Positions 7,615-16,496 of a stretch of 64,000 nt of DNA are shown in pieces. The stretch lies in NCBI RefSeq assembly GCF_001182745.1, contig NZ_LN868938.1, forward strand, positions 62,001 through 126,000, given 5' to 3'. Numbering within the stretch: the stretch's first letter is position 1; every line of letters begins with the position of its first letter. The stretch comes from Nocardia farcinica (lineage in GTDB: Bacteria > Actinomycetota > Actinomycetes > Mycobacteriales > Mycobacteriaceae). The notes beneath the pieces are model-generated. The model did not search any database, was not told the origin of the DNA, and saw only the letters and a program-made list of their open reading frames with translations. The position numbers and the translations under genes are program-made.

Positions 7615-8898
7615 GCCGAGGGCGGCGATCTTGCGTTTCAAGACGGTGCGCTCGCGGTCGTTGCCGCAGCGTTCGATGGCGCGGGCGAATTCCACCCGGG
7701 CCTCGTCGGTGCGGCCGAGGCGGCTGAGCAGTTCACCGCGTACGGTCGGCAGCAGGTGCGAGCCCGTCAGTCCCTTGGCGGTCGCCAGCCCGTCCACGAT
7801 CGGCAGCGCCGCGGCCGGGCCCTGCGCCATCGACACCGCGACCGCGCGGTTGAGTTCGACGATCGGGGAGGGCGCCAACCTCCCCAGCGCCTCGTACAGC
7901 ACCACGATCCGCTCCCAGTTGGTCTCCTCGACCGAGGCGGCGACGGCGTGACATTCGGCGATGGCGGCCTGCAGGCCGTAGATGCCGAGGCCGCGCCCGA
8001 GCGCACCGGCGCGGGCCAGGGCGGCGCGACCGCGCCGGATCGCCGAACGGTCCCAGCGGCGCCGGTCCTGCTGCTCGAGCAGGACCGGCTCGCCGTCGGG
8101 GCCGGTGCGGGCGGGGAACCGGGACGCGGTGAGTTCGAGCAGGGCGAGCAGGCCGTGTGCCTCCGGCTCGTCGGGCATCAGGCGGGTCAACACCCGGGCC
8201 AGGCGCTGGGCCTCCCCCGCCAGGTCGAAGCGGATCAGCTCGGGACCGCTGCCCGCGGTGGAGCCCTCGGTGAAGATCACGTAGATCACCTTGAGCACCG
8301 AGATCAGCCGGGCCGGGCGCTCGGCCGCCGGCGGCACCTCGAACGGCACCCGCGCGGCGGCGAGGGTCTTCTTCGCCCGGGTGATGCGCGCCTGCACGGT
8401 GGCCGTCGGCACCAGGAACAGCCGCGCGATCTCGTCGCTGCCCAGGCCGCCGATCACCCGCAGCGTCAGCGCCACCCGCGCTTCCTGGGACAGCACCGGG
8501 TGGCAGGCGGTGAACATCAGGGCCAGCACGTCGTCGTCGATCCGATCGGGATCCCACAGGATCTCCTCGGCGTCCCGCGCGGGATCGCCGGCCTCGGCGC
8601 CGGTGAGGGCACCGCCCTCGCCCAGATCGCGGGCGAGGGCGGTGTAGCGCTCGTCGAGGGCGGAGTTGCGGCGGAAGGCGTCGATCGCGCGACGGCGCCC
8701 CACGGTCAGCAGCCACCCCGCCAGATTGCGCGGCGTGCCGTCTCGCGGCCAGGTCACCAGCGCCTCGGCCAGCGCCTCCTGCGCCAGGTCCTCGGCGAGG
8801 GCGAAGTCGCCGGTGTAGCGGGCGAGCGCGCCGACGATCCGCGCGGACTCGATCCGCCACACGGCGGCGACGGCCTCGCGGCCGGTGTGTTCGGCCAT
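7612..8898 (-). CDS. ECF sigma factor, ECF42-like with long C-terminal extension
   Basis: A 428-residue sigma-70-family protein. Region 2 lies near the N-terminus (DFALAEDLAQEALAEAL, LLTVGRRRAIDAFRR) and region 4 at about residues 130-185 (LTLRVIGGLGSDEIARLFLV, ATVQARITRAKKTL). The remaining 230 residues form a helical DUF6596/TPR-like extension. That architecture, plus the upstream YCII/DGPF gene, is the hallmark of the ECF42 group, which lacks a classical anti-sigma factor. The target regulon is unknown. The upstream gene ends 15 bp before this start, so they form an operon. Confidence 0.9.
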   Translation of the reverse strand: MAEHTGREAVAAVWRIESARIVGALARYTGDFALAEDLAQEALAEALVTWPRDGTPRNLAGWLLTVGRRRAIDAFRRNSALDERYTALARDLGEGGALTGAEAGDPARDAEEILWDPDRIDDDVLALMFTACHPVLSQEARVALTLRVIGGLGSDEIARLFLVPTATVQARITRAKKTLAAARVPFEVPPAAERPARLISVLKVIYVIFTEGSTAGSGPELIRFDLAGEAQRLARVLTRLMPDEPEAHGLLALLELTASRFPARTGPDGEPVLLEQQDRRRWDRSAIRRGRAALARAGALGRGLGIYGLQAAIAECHAVAASVEETNWERIVVLYEALGRLAPSPIVELNRAVAVSMAQGPAAALPIVDGLATAKGLTGSHLLPTVRGELLSRLGRTDEARVEFARAIERCGNDRERTVLKRKIAALG

Positions 8899-8913
8899 CG
8901 TCTCCGGCTCCGC

Positions 8914-9333
8914 TCAGAGCTGCCCGGTCGCCTCGCGCCAGGCCCGCTCCTTCTGGATCCACTCGTTGTCCTGCGGGAACTCGTCGATGGTCGGCACCCG
9001 GCGGATCTCGGTCTTGAATCCGGGACCGGCGGCGGGCAGTCGCTTGGCCCACTCGATCGCCTCCTCCTTGGAGGCCACGTTGAGGATGTAGAAGCCGCCG
9101 AACAGTTCCTTGGTCTCGCCGTAGGGACCGTCGGTGACCACCGGGTCCTCGGAGGAGTAGTCGACCACGACGCTCTCGGCCGGGTCTTCCAGCCCCTCGG
9201 CGGCGAGCAGCACACCGGCGCGGATCAGCTCGTCGTTGAACCGGCCCATCGTCTCGATCATCTCGGTGAAATCGACCTCGCCCATGGACGCGTAGGCCTC
9301 GTCGGTGGCGCGCATGATCAGCATGTACTTCAT
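8914..9333 (-). CDS. YCII/DGPF-domain protein, partner of the ECF42-like sigma factor
   Basis: A 139-residue YCII-fold protein (MKYMLIMRATDEAYAS, VVTDGPYGETKELFGGFYIL). The DGPF-type motif appears as DGPY. These small ferredoxin-like proteins accompany ECF42 sigma factors and are the usual first genes of the operon and regulatory targets. Enzymatic or sensory roles remain unproven in the family. The start at 9333 follows AGGAGA, while an upstream in-frame extension looks non-coding. The sigma gene begins 15 bp downstream. Confidence 0.88.
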   Translation of the reverse strand: MKYMLIMRATDEAYASMGEVDFTEMIETMGRFNDELIRAGVLLAAEGLEDPAESVVVDYSSEDPVVTDGPYGETKELFGGFYILNVASKEEAIEWAKRLPAAGPGFKTEIRRVPTIDEFPQDNEWIQKERAWREATGQL

Positions 9334-9449
9334 CGTTCGTCTCCTGCGATATCGGTGGGTCCCTGCGACCCTCTCATCCCTAGGTCGAACGGGCGCGGAC
9401 ACGAATCGACAAATCGGCGAAGATTTTTTTCGCGGTTCGTTTCGGCAGG

Positions 9450-10103
9450 TCAGCCGAGTGCGGGCGCGGATCCGGCGGCAGGCGTGTCCCGCTGGGCGGC
9501 CCGGGCATCGATCCAGGCGCCCGCCAGCCGCGCGGTCATGGCGACGGCCTCGCGCCGCTCGTGCTCGTCGACATCCATCGTGGCCGCGCGCAGCACCCCG
9601 GCGAAGGCGGTGTTGAGCACCACGAAGGTCATCATGTCGTATTCGCGGTCGTCACCGGGACCGAGGAGCTGGACCATGTTCGCCTTGATGAGCCGGTGCA
9701 GCCGCGGTTCGAAGTCCGGGATGGCGGTGTCGTAGAAATGCACACCGCCCACCAGTGCCCGGACCAGCGCCGCTTCGGCCGTCAACTCCGCCGAGATCGC
9801 CTCCAAGGCGACGGCGAAGCGCTGCTGCGCCGAGGAACCGGGCGTCTCGAGTGCGCGGTGCAGGTGTTTCTCCGCGTCGGCGAGCAGCCGGGCCAGCAGT
9901 TCCTCCACGATGACGGTGCGGTCGGCGAAGTACCGGTAGACGGTGCCGATGCTCACCCCGGCTTCGACGGCGATCCGATTGGTGGAGGTGTTGGCGATGC
10001 CGCGTTCGCCGAACAGTCGCGCGGCGGTGTCGAGGATGTGGTCCCGGGTGAGCTTGGCACGCTCCTGATTGGGCCGCCGTCGCGGCGCGGCCTTGGGTGG
10101 CAT
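9450..10103 (-). CDS. TetR-family regulator (copy 1 of a local pair)
   Basis: A 217-residue repressor-type protein. The N-terminal TetR helix-turn-helix reads ERAKLTRDHILDTAARLF, then NTSTNRIAVEAGVSIGTVYRYFADR. The C-terminal ligand domain includes LVRALVGGVHFY and QLLGPGDDREYDMMTF. It is a clear full-length paralogue of the protein at 11660-12295, with the same motifs in both halves. It lies 52 bp downstream of the PucR-type gene on the same strand and upstream of the YCII/ECF operon, so it could control either. The ligand is unknown. Confidence 0.9.
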   Translation of the reverse strand: MPPKAAPRRRPNQERAKLTRDHILDTAARLFGERGIANTSTNRIAVEAGVSIGTVYRYFADRTVIVEELLARLLADAEKHLHRALETPGSSAQQRFAVALEAISAELTAEAALVRALVGGVHFYDTAIPDFEPRLHRLIKANMVQLLGPGDDREYDMMTFVVLNTAFAGVLRAATMDVDEHERREAVAMTARLAGAWIDARAAQRDTPAAGSAPALG

Positions 10104-10155
10104 CGTGGTTCACCTGCCGATCGGTGGGCGATGATCTTGCATGGTAGGCGCCGGG

Positions 10156-11409
10156 TCAGCCCGCGGTGGCCAGCGGCTGCACGGCCCGGCGTGGCCGCAC
10201 CGGCCGCGGCGGGTGCGCCGGAGCCGTCGTACCCGCGCTCGCCCGCGCGATCAGCGCCGAGCGCAGGTAGAACAGGCCGTCGGGGCGGGCCGGATCGTGA
10301 CCGGTCACCTCGGCCACCCGGCGCAACCGGTAGTCGACCGTGTTCGGGTGCACGTACAACGCCTCGGCGGTGCGCAGCCTGCTCAGATCGGTGTCGATGA
10401 AGGTCTGCAAGGTGCGCAGCAGGTCGGGGTGGTCGTCGAGCAGCGCGATACACGCCTCCAGGCTGTCGCGACCCGCGCCGGGACGGACGAGCTGATACTG
10501 CAACGCCAGGTCGGCCAGCCGATGCAGGCCGGGCCCGAGGCCCAGATGTTCGGCGGTGTCGAGCAATTCGTGTGCCTGGGTGGCGGCGGTCGGGATCTGC
10601 GCCACGGTGGCGGTGAGCACGGCGGCGGTGATGTGCACCCGCGCGGCGCGGGAGAACCGCTCGACCAGGCCGTCGAGCGCGGTCTCCGCGCAGGCGGTGG
10701 TGGGCACCAGGATCGTGCCACCGTCGACCGACAGCAGCGACAGCGCCTGGTTGCCGAGTTCGGTGGCCAGCGCGGCCTGCAGCCTGCGCAGTTTGCGGCG
10801 CGCCACGACCTGCCCGTCCAGGCGGGGATGGTGCTCGTCGGGGTGGGCGGGCACGGCCAGCGCCAGCACGAAATAGCGTTCGGCGAGCGGGATTCCGTGG
10901 TCGCGCGCGATCGCCGAGGTCGCGTGCCCGCTCAGCAGCGCCGAGGTCAGCGTGTGCACGGCGGTGTGGCGTGGCGCGGCGGCCGCCTTCTGTTCGCGCA
11001 CATAGGCCTTGCCGACCGTGGCGGAGACGAGGTTGAGCAGCTCCAGCGCGGCCGCCGCGGCGGGCACGATGTCGGCGCCGCGGGCGGGCCCGGAACGTGG
11101 GAAGAGCAGGTCGAGACTGACCTTGACGCCGTCGTGCACGGCATGCAGCACGGTGTCGATCGGGACGCCGGCGCGTGCCCAGCCCGCGGCTGCGCTGTCC
11201 AGGCGCGGGATCTGCTCGGTGGTGGCGGCACCGGCGGCGCGCCGCAGCAGCCAGCTCAGACAGCCGCGGACGACGACGGTCAGGTCGCCGCCCAGCCGGT
11301 CACCGGGCAGGGCACGCCCGGGGGCGCCGGGGCGCGTCAGGTGCGCCACCACATCCCGGGTCAGGCGATCGACATCGGGCGTGGACGGGGCGATGCTCTC
11401 GATCGTCAC
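10156..11409 (-). CDS. PucR/CdaR-family transcriptional regulator
   Basis: A 417-residue regulator with an N-terminal sensor region, a GGDEF-like middle and a C-terminal PucR helix-turn-helix (FIDTDLSRLRTAEALYVHPN, TVDYRLRRVAEVTGHD). I place the start at the GTG at 11409, because AAGGAGG sits just upstream of it, inside the N-terminus of a longer open frame. The family controls nitrogen, purine or diverse catabolic genes in actinobacteria, but no target enzyme is adjacent. It is bracketed by two paralogous TetR genes on the same strand. Confidence 0.88.
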   Translation of the reverse strand: MTIESIAPSTPDVDRLTRDVVAHLTRPGAPGRALPGDRLGGDLTVVVRGCLSWLLRRAAGAATTEQIPRLDSAAAGWARAGVPIDTVLHAVHDGVKVSLDLLFPRSGPARGADIVPAAAAALELLNLVSATVGKAYVREQKAAAAPRHTAVHTLTSALLSGHATSAIARDHGIPLAERYFVLALAVPAHPDEHHPRLDGQVVARRKLRRLQAALATELGNQALSLLSVDGGTILVPTTACAETALDGLVERFSRAARVHITAAVLTATVAQIPTAATQAHELLDTAEHLGLGPGLHRLADLALQYQLVRPGAGRDSLEACIALLDDHPDLLRTLQTFIDTDLSRLRTAEALYVHPNTVDYRLRRVAEVTGHDPARPDGLFYLRSALIARASAGTTAPAHPPRPVRPRRAVQPLATAG

Positions 11410-11659
11410 GGGGGACCTCCTTGTCACCGGGTGCCGAAGTCGCCGCGGTGCGGCGAGCGCGGACCGGCGGCGTCGGTGTCGAGCCGATTCCTGTGACTCG
11501 GCGTCGACTGGTATCGAGAACGGTAATCCGGCGCGGTGCTCACCTTCTACTCCGCTTCACATCCCGTTCACCGCTCCGAGAAAATCGTCCTCACCTGCAT
11601 GAACAGTGGTAATCGGTGGGTGAAGCGGGTGCTTGTTCCGTCCGGAAGCGGAAGGGTGC

Positions 11660-12295
11660 TCACTTTTCGATCATGGTGGGGTCGGCGCTCTCGACGGCCG
11701 CCCACGCCCCGATCATCCGAGCCGTCAGGGTGATCGCGTCCCGGCGTTCGGCGCTGCCCACCTCGAGCGCCGAGGCGCGCAACACGGTGGCGAATCCGGT
11801 GTTGATCAAGACGAAGGTCATGGTGTCGTAGCGCCGGTCGTCGCCGGGGCCGAGCAGCTGGATGATCATGACCTTGACCAGCACCCGCAGGCGCTGCTCG
11901 AACTCGGGAATGCCGCTGTTGTAGAACTGCACACCGCCCACCAGGGCCCGCACCAGCGGCGCGTGCGCGACCAGTTCCTCGGTCAGTGCCTCGAACACCT
12001 GCGCGGCCAGGGACTCGATCCCGTCGGCCACCATGCCGAACAGCCGCTCGGTGAGCCGCCGCTCGATACCCTTGAGCAGCCGTTCGAGCAGTTCCTCCAC
12101 GATCACGGTGCGGTCGGCGAAATACCGGTAGACCGTGCCCACGCTCACGCCCGCCTCGGCGGCGATGCGGTTGGTGGAGGTCGCGTCGATGCCGCGTTCG
12201 CCGAACAGCCGGGCGGCGGTGTCGAGGATCAGCTCCCTGGTCGCCTTCGCCCGTTCCTGGGTCGGCCTGCGTCGGCTCCCGGGCGTCGACGGCAC
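11660..12295 (-). CDS. TetR-family regulator (copy 2 of a local pair)
   Basis: A 211-residue TetR regulator. Its helix-turn-helix region (ERAKATRELILDTAARLF, TSTNRIAAEAGVSVGTVYRY) and its C-terminal LVRALVGGVQFY and QLLGPGDDRRYDTMTF segments match the protein at 9450-10103 along the whole length, which indicates duplication. It lies 250 bp upstream of the PucR-type gene and 150 bp from the divergent ABC1 kinase gene at 12446, which is a plausible target. Confidence 0.9.
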   Translation of the reverse strand: MPSTPGSRRRPTQERAKATRELILDTAARLFGERGIDATSTNRIAAEAGVSVGTVYRYFADRTVIVEELLERLLKGIERRLTERLFGMVADGIESLAAQVFEALTEELVAHAPLVRALVGGVQFYNSGIPEFEQRLRVLVKVMIIQLLGPGDDRRYDTMTFVLINTGFATVLRASALEVGSAERRDAITLTARMIGAWAAVESADPTMIEK

Positions 12296-12445
12296 CGCAA
12301 CCTCCTGTTCTCCGGCGACGAAGATGAGCTTCCGCTCAGCTTAACGACGCACAACGGGACGAACCACGAGAATCCGGCACCATACCGGGGCGGCGGTATG
12401 GTGACCGGCGACACCGCCGGGCCGGGAGTCGTGGAGGGTTGGACG

Positions 12446-13819
12446 ATGGACGATCGGGTGCCGCGCGGCAGGCTGGCACGAGGCAGCAGGCTGGGCAGAC
12501 TCGCCGCCGGGCAGGCCGTGCGCGGTGTCGGCACCAAGGTCGCGATGCTCGGACGCACCGAACAGGCGCGCCGGGCGCTGGCCGAGCGGTCCGCCCTGCA
12601 GGCCGCGCAGCAGCTCGTCACCGTCCTCGGCGGAATGAAGGGCGCGGCCATGAAGCTCGGGCAGATGCTCTCGGTGCTCGACGTCGACCTGGTGCCCGAA
12701 TCCCATCGCGAGCTCTTCCGCGCCAAACTGGCCGAATTGCGGGACCGCGCACCGCACGTCGCGTTCGCGGCGATGCGCCGGGTGATCGAGGACGACCTCG
12801 GGCCGATGGCGCGGATCTTCGCCGACTTCGACGAGACGCCGATCGCGGCCGCCTCCATCGGGCAGGTGTACCGGGCGCGCCTGCGGGACGGGCGCGCGGT
12901 GGCCGTGAAGGTGAAGTACCCCGGTGTCGACCAGGCCGTCGAGGCGGACCTGCGCAACCTGCGCATGATCGCGCGGATGTGGAAATCGGTGCTGCCCAGC
13001 GCCGCCGACACCGCCGTGCTCGACGAGGTCGCGCTCAACATCGGCGGCGAACTCGACTACCGGCGCGAGGCCCGCGATCAGCACCGCGTCGCGAGCCGCT
13101 ATCGCGGCCACCCCTACGTCCTGGTGCCCGACAGCATCATCGAGCACTGCGGTCCGAACGTGCTCGTCACCGAACTCGTCTACGGCAGGCCCTTCGACGA
13201 GCTGCGGGCACTTCCGGATGCCGACCGCGACCACCTCGGCGAACTGATCTACCGCTTCTACATCAATTCCTTGTTCGTCGACTACGAATTCTGCGGCGAC
13301 CCGCACCCCGGCAACGTCCTGCTCGCCGCCGACGGCCGCGCCGCCTTCGTCGATTTCGGGCTGTACCACCGGATGAACCCGGTCGACGCCGATTTCGAAC
13401 GCGACTGCCTGCGCGCGGCGGGCGAGCACCGGGCCGACGACCTGTACGCGGCCTGGGTCGGGCGGGGCATCGTCGACCCGGATTCCGGTGTCACGGCCCA
13501 GGATTGCCTCGAGTACGTGTGGGCGGCGGCGGGCTGGCACCTGCTCGACGAGCCGATCACCATCACCCCCGAGATCGCCACCGGCGCCGTGGTGCTCGCC
13601 GTCGACCCGCGCGCCGTGCGCTTCCGGGGTGTCCACCGTCAGCACCTGCCCCGCGAGCACGTGTTCTCCCGCCGCGCCGACCTGTTCACCTACGCGGTGC
13701 TCGGACAGTTGGTGTGTACCGCCAACTGGCACCTGCTGGCGCGCGAATGGCTGCTCGGAGATGCGCCGCACACGGAGGTCGGGCGCGCGATCGCGCGCTG
13801 GCGGGCCGAGCGGGGGTGA
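12446..13819 (+). CDS. ABC1/UbiB-family atypical kinase
   Basis: A 457-residue member of the ABC1/ADCK/UbiB family. It shows the KxGQ motif in GAAMKLGQML, the alanine-rich loop AAASIGQVYRA, the ATP-anchoring lysine in VAVKVKYPGV, the catalytic loop DPHPGNVLL and the metal-binding VDFGLYHR. UbiB proteins act at membranes in isoprenoid lipid or quinone handling. This host type normally uses menaquinone, so the target is uncertain. The ATG at 12446 is favoured because GGAGGG lies 7 bp upstream; an ATG at 12399 is the alternative. It diverges from a TetR gene. Confidence 0.88.
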   Translation: MDDRVPRGRLARGSRLGRLAAGQAVRGVGTKVAMLGRTEQARRALAERSALQAAQQLVTVLGGMKGAAMKLGQMLSVLDVDLVPESHRELFRAKLAELRDRAPHVAFAAMRRVIEDDLGPMARIFADFDETPIAAASIGQVYRARLRDGRAVAVKVKYPGVDQAVEADLRNLRMIARMWKSVLPSAADTAVLDEVALNIGGELDYRREARDQHRVASRYRGHPYVLVPDSIIEHCGPNVLVTELVYGRPFDELRALPDADRDHLGELIYRFYINSLFVDYEFCGDPHPGNVLLAADGRAAFVDFGLYHRMNPVDADFERDCLRAAGEHRADDLYAAWVGRGIVDPDSGVTAQDCLEYVWAAAGWHLLDEPITITPEIATGAVVLAVDPRAVRFRGVHRQHLPREHVFSRRADLFTYAVLGQLVCTANWHLLAREWLLGDAPHTEVGRAIARWRAERG

Positions 13820-14030
13820 GCGCGGGGGGCCGTGCCCGGTGACAGGCGGGTGCCGGTGCTGTTTGTGCCCGGTGGCGAGGCCGGGGTGGCGGGTCACCGA
13901 AGGGCCGTGGATCGTCCCGTGAGTTGTCCAGAGCCGGGCGATTTCGGCCGGGACGGCGCGGCGCCGTCCCCATGATGGTGCGCACGTCCCGGCTCGGCAC
14001 CGGCGGGACGTGCGAGACCAGGGAGATTCC

Positions 14031-14624
14031 ATGCGCCACATCCTGTCGTCCACCGTCCGAGCCGCGACGCGCGTGCTGCTCGCCGCGGCCGCGCTGGCCA
14101 CCGGCCTGGCCGCCCCGGCCGTCGTCGGCGCGACCCCGCTCGATCTCCCGCCGCTGCCCGGCCTGCCCGAGCCCGGCTCCCGACTCGGTTTCCGCGGCCC
14201 GGACACCGCCATCGTGGTGCTCGGCTACGGACTGCTGCCCGACGGCGCCATGCGCCCCGAACTCGTCGAACGCCTGCGCGCCGGATACGCCCAGGCGCTG
14301 CTGGCCCCGGCGTCACCGATCATCGTGACCGGGGGCAACCCCCGTAACGGCACCACCGAGGCCGCGGCCATGGCCGACTGGCTCGTCGCCCGAGGCATCC
14401 CGCCGGCCCGCGTCCACCGCGACGACCGCGCCACCACCACCCGCGAGAACGCCGAGTACGCCGCGCGCATCCTCGCCGCCCTCGGCGCCCGCGACGCCGT
14501 CGTGGTCACCTCCGGCGACCACGTTCCCCGGGCGGTCGCCCTCTTCCGCGCCGCGGGCATCGAGGTCGCCGCGGCACTCACCCCGGAGGAGGTCCCGGCC
14601 CTCGCACTTCCGTTCGGCCGGTGA
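14031..14624 (+). CDS. Secreted YdcF/SanA/ElyC-family (DUF218) protein
   Basis: A 197-residue DUF218 protein with an N-terminal signal sequence (MRHILSSTVRAATRVLLAAA, cleavage likely near AVVGA-TP). Family blocks are DTAIVVLGYGLLPDG, PIIVTGGNPRNGTTEAAAM, TTTRENAEYAARIL and VVVTSGDHVPRAVALFRAAG. YdcF-like proteins are linked to envelope polysaccharide or undecaprenyl metabolism, but no reaction is established for this subgroup. The ATG at 14031 is preceded by AGGGAGA. The 3' end overlaps a possible small gene on the other strand by 47 bp. Confidence 0.85.
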   Translation: MRHILSSTVRAATRVLLAAAALATGLAAPAVVGATPLDLPPLPGLPEPGSRLGFRGPDTAIVVLGYGLLPDGAMRPELVERLRAGYAQALLAPASPIIVTGGNPRNGTTEAAAMADWLVARGIPPARVHRDDRATTTRENAEYAARILAALGARDAVVVTSGDHVPRAVALFRAAGIEVAAALTPEEVPALALPFGR

Positions 14625-14832
14625 GCACGGTGCCGCCGTCCAGCACGGCGAGGACGTGGCGCCGGGCCCGCTCGGTCTGGGCCGCGAGGCCGTCGAGGAG
14701 CGCGCCGGTGGCGTCGACGCCGTGCCGGCCGCCGACGTAGCGGGCCGGTCCGGACGGGGCGATCCTGCCCTGCGCGGACGTGGGGCCGATGGGCAGCCGC
14801 GGCGGATCGACCGGGATGGGCAGCGTGGTCAA
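14578..14832 (-). CDS. Possible small coupled protein downstream of DinB, unknown
   Basis: An 84-codon frame starts with TTG at 14832, overlapping the DinB stop as TTGA, a typical translational coupling. Almost every third codon position is G or C over its first 70 codons, as in real genes here. The product (LDGLAAQTERARRHVLAVLD in the middle, proline-rich ends) matches nothing I know. It runs 47 bp into the 3' end of the opposing YdcF gene. The TTG start and lack of a known family keep confidence moderate. Confidence 0.45.
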   Translation of the reverse strand: MTTLPIPVDPPRLPIGPTSAQGRIAPSGPARYVGGRHGVDATGALLDGLAAQTERARRHVLAVLDGGTVLTGRTEVRGPGPPPG

Positions 14833-15416
14833 CGCGTGCTCGTCAGCGAATCGGTGGCGTGGGTGTGCAGGTAGAGGTCGCGCAGCAGCGCGACTTCGGC
14901 GAGATGGTGGATGAGTTCGCGGTTGATGTGCAGGACCAGCGCCGCCATCGGCAGCTCGGCGTAGGGACCTTCGGCCGGTCCCGCCGGGCGGGCCAGGCCG
15001 GCGTCGCCGAGTGACTCGACGCCCGCCCGCCAGCGCGCGTACTCGGCGTCGAGCTGTGCCAGCGCGTCGGCGGCCGTGGCGGCGTACTCGAAGGACTGGT
15101 AATCGGTGGCCGGCCTGCCGAAATGCGCGGCGTTGCGCATGGCGAGCACGCCGACGACGACATGGCCGAGCCGCCAGGCGACGGTCGTCAACGGGGCCGG
15201 ATCGGGCGGGGGCATGGCGAAGTCGATGGTCATGGCGCCGGAACCGGCCTGCACGGGCGCCGTGCCGGTGCCGCGCGGGCGCACACTCCAGCAGCCGGGC
15301 GCGGGTTCCCAGAAGTACTCGGCGTCGGTGAGGCCGTCGAGGCGTCCGCGCAGCTGGTGGGTCCAGTGCCAGTCGAATTGGTCGCGGAGCAGGGCATTCC
15401 AGGTCTGATCGGTCAT
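14829..15416 (-). CDS. DinB-superfamily protein
   Basis: A 195-residue four-helix DinB-like protein. It begins MTDQTWNALLRDQFDWHWTH and has three spaced metal-ligand-type histidines: the early H in DWHWTH, one in AWRLGHVVVG and one in HINRELIHHLAEVALLRDLY. Some DinB-fold enzymes are thiol-dependent transferases (mycothiol or bacillithiol S-transferases), so a mycothiol-linked detoxification role is possible but not shown. The start at 15416 leaves 61 bp to the divergent WYL regulator, a pairing often seen in actinobacteria. Confidence 0.8.
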   Translation of the reverse strand: MTDQTWNALLRDQFDWHWTHQLRGRLDGLTDAEYFWEPAPGCWSVRPRGTGTAPVQAGSGAMTIDFAMPPPDPAPLTTVAWRLGHVVVGVLAMRNAAHFGRPATDYQSFEYAATAADALAQLDAEYARWRAGVESLGDAGLARPAGPAEGPYAELPMAALVLHINRELIHHLAEVALLRDLYLHTHATDSLTSTR

Positions 15417-15477
15417 GCCACCAGTGTCTCGCCGAATGCGGACAGCTGCGTTCCGCGATCTGTGCGACGATCCGAGT

Positions 15478-16431
15478 ATGAGCGTGGAGGCGACCACCGA
15501 GCGGGTGTTGCGGCTGCTCGCGCTGTTGCAGCGAAGGCCGTCGTGGACGGCGGCCGAGCTGGCCGCCGAACTCCGCGTCACCGCTCGCTCGGTGCGGCGC
15601 GACGTCGAGCGGCTGCGGGCCCTCGGCTATCCGGTGCAGGCGACCGCCGGTGTCGGCGGCGGCTACCGGCTGGGCGCGGGCACCCGGCTGCCGCCGTTGC
15701 TGTTCGACGACGAGGAGGCCATCGCCACGGCGGTCTCGCTGCGCATGGCCTCGGGCGGGACGGTGGCCGGGACGGGGGAGGCGGCGTTACGGGCGCTGGC
15801 CAAACTCGATCAGGTGATGCCGCCCCGGCTGCGCACGGAGGTGCGGGCGGTGCACGGCGCCACCGACACGCTCGTCGGGCCCGGCGCCGAAGTCGACGCC
15901 GACGTCCTGGTGCGCCTGGCACACGCCTGCCGCGACGCCGTCCGGGTGCGGTTCCGGTACGCCGGTCGCGGCGCCGCCGACACCGAGCGCACCGTCGAAC
16001 CGGTGCGGATGGTCGCCACCAGCCACCGCTGGTATCTGATGGCCTGGGACGTCGACCGGGCCGACTGGCGGACCTTCCGACTGGACCGGATGCGCGACCT
16101 CGTCGCCACCACCTGGCGTTTCCGCCCGAGGGAGCACCCGGACCCGGTGGACTACGTGCAGCGATCGATGACCGAGGCGCCCTACCCGCACCTGGCTCGC
16201 ATCCGGCTGCACGCCCCCGCCCGGCGCATCCGCGAGCTGGTGCCGCCGCAGGTCGGCCGGATCGAGGACGACGGCGACGGCCGCTGCCTCCTGATCGTCG
16301 GCGGCATGGACCTGGACTGGCTCGCGGTGCACGTCGCGCGGCTCGGCGTCGACGCCGACGTGCTCGAGCCACCCGAACTCCGCGCCGCCGCCGCCCGCTT
16401 GGCCCGGCGCCTGGCGCGGATGGGCGGCTGA
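15478..16431 (+). CDS. YafY-type HTH/WYL-domain regulator
   Basis: A 317-residue transcription factor. The N-terminal HTH_11 domain is LQRRPSWTAAELAAELRVTA, then RSVRRDVERLRALGYPV and GVGGGYRLG. A WYL domain follows at about residues 140-220 with RYLM-like HRWYLMAWDVDRADWRTFRL, then a C-terminal WCX extension. WYL proteins sense small ligands or nucleic acids. It is divergent from the DinB gene with 61 bp between the starts, so it probably controls that gene. The ATG at 15478 is the first in frame with the HTH. Confidence 0.9.
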   Translation: MSVEATTERVLRLLALLQRRPSWTAAELAAELRVTARSVRRDVERLRALGYPVQATAGVGGGYRLGAGTRLPPLLFDDEEAIATAVSLRMASGGTVAGTGEAALRALAKLDQVMPPRLRTEVRAVHGATDTLVGPGAEVDADVLVRLAHACRDAVRVRFRYAGRGAADTERTVEPVRMVATSHRWYLMAWDVDRADWRTFRLDRMRDLVATTWRFRPREHPDPVDYVQRSMTEAPYPHLARIRLHAPARRIRELVPPQVGRIEDDGDGRCLLIVGGMDLDWLAVHVARLGVDADVLEPPELRAAAARLARRLARMGG

Positions 16432-16496
16432 GTATCGCGGGCCCGGGGGTCTCGGCGATCGCGGAGAGGGGCTCGGCGGCTGCTAGATTCGAGGGC

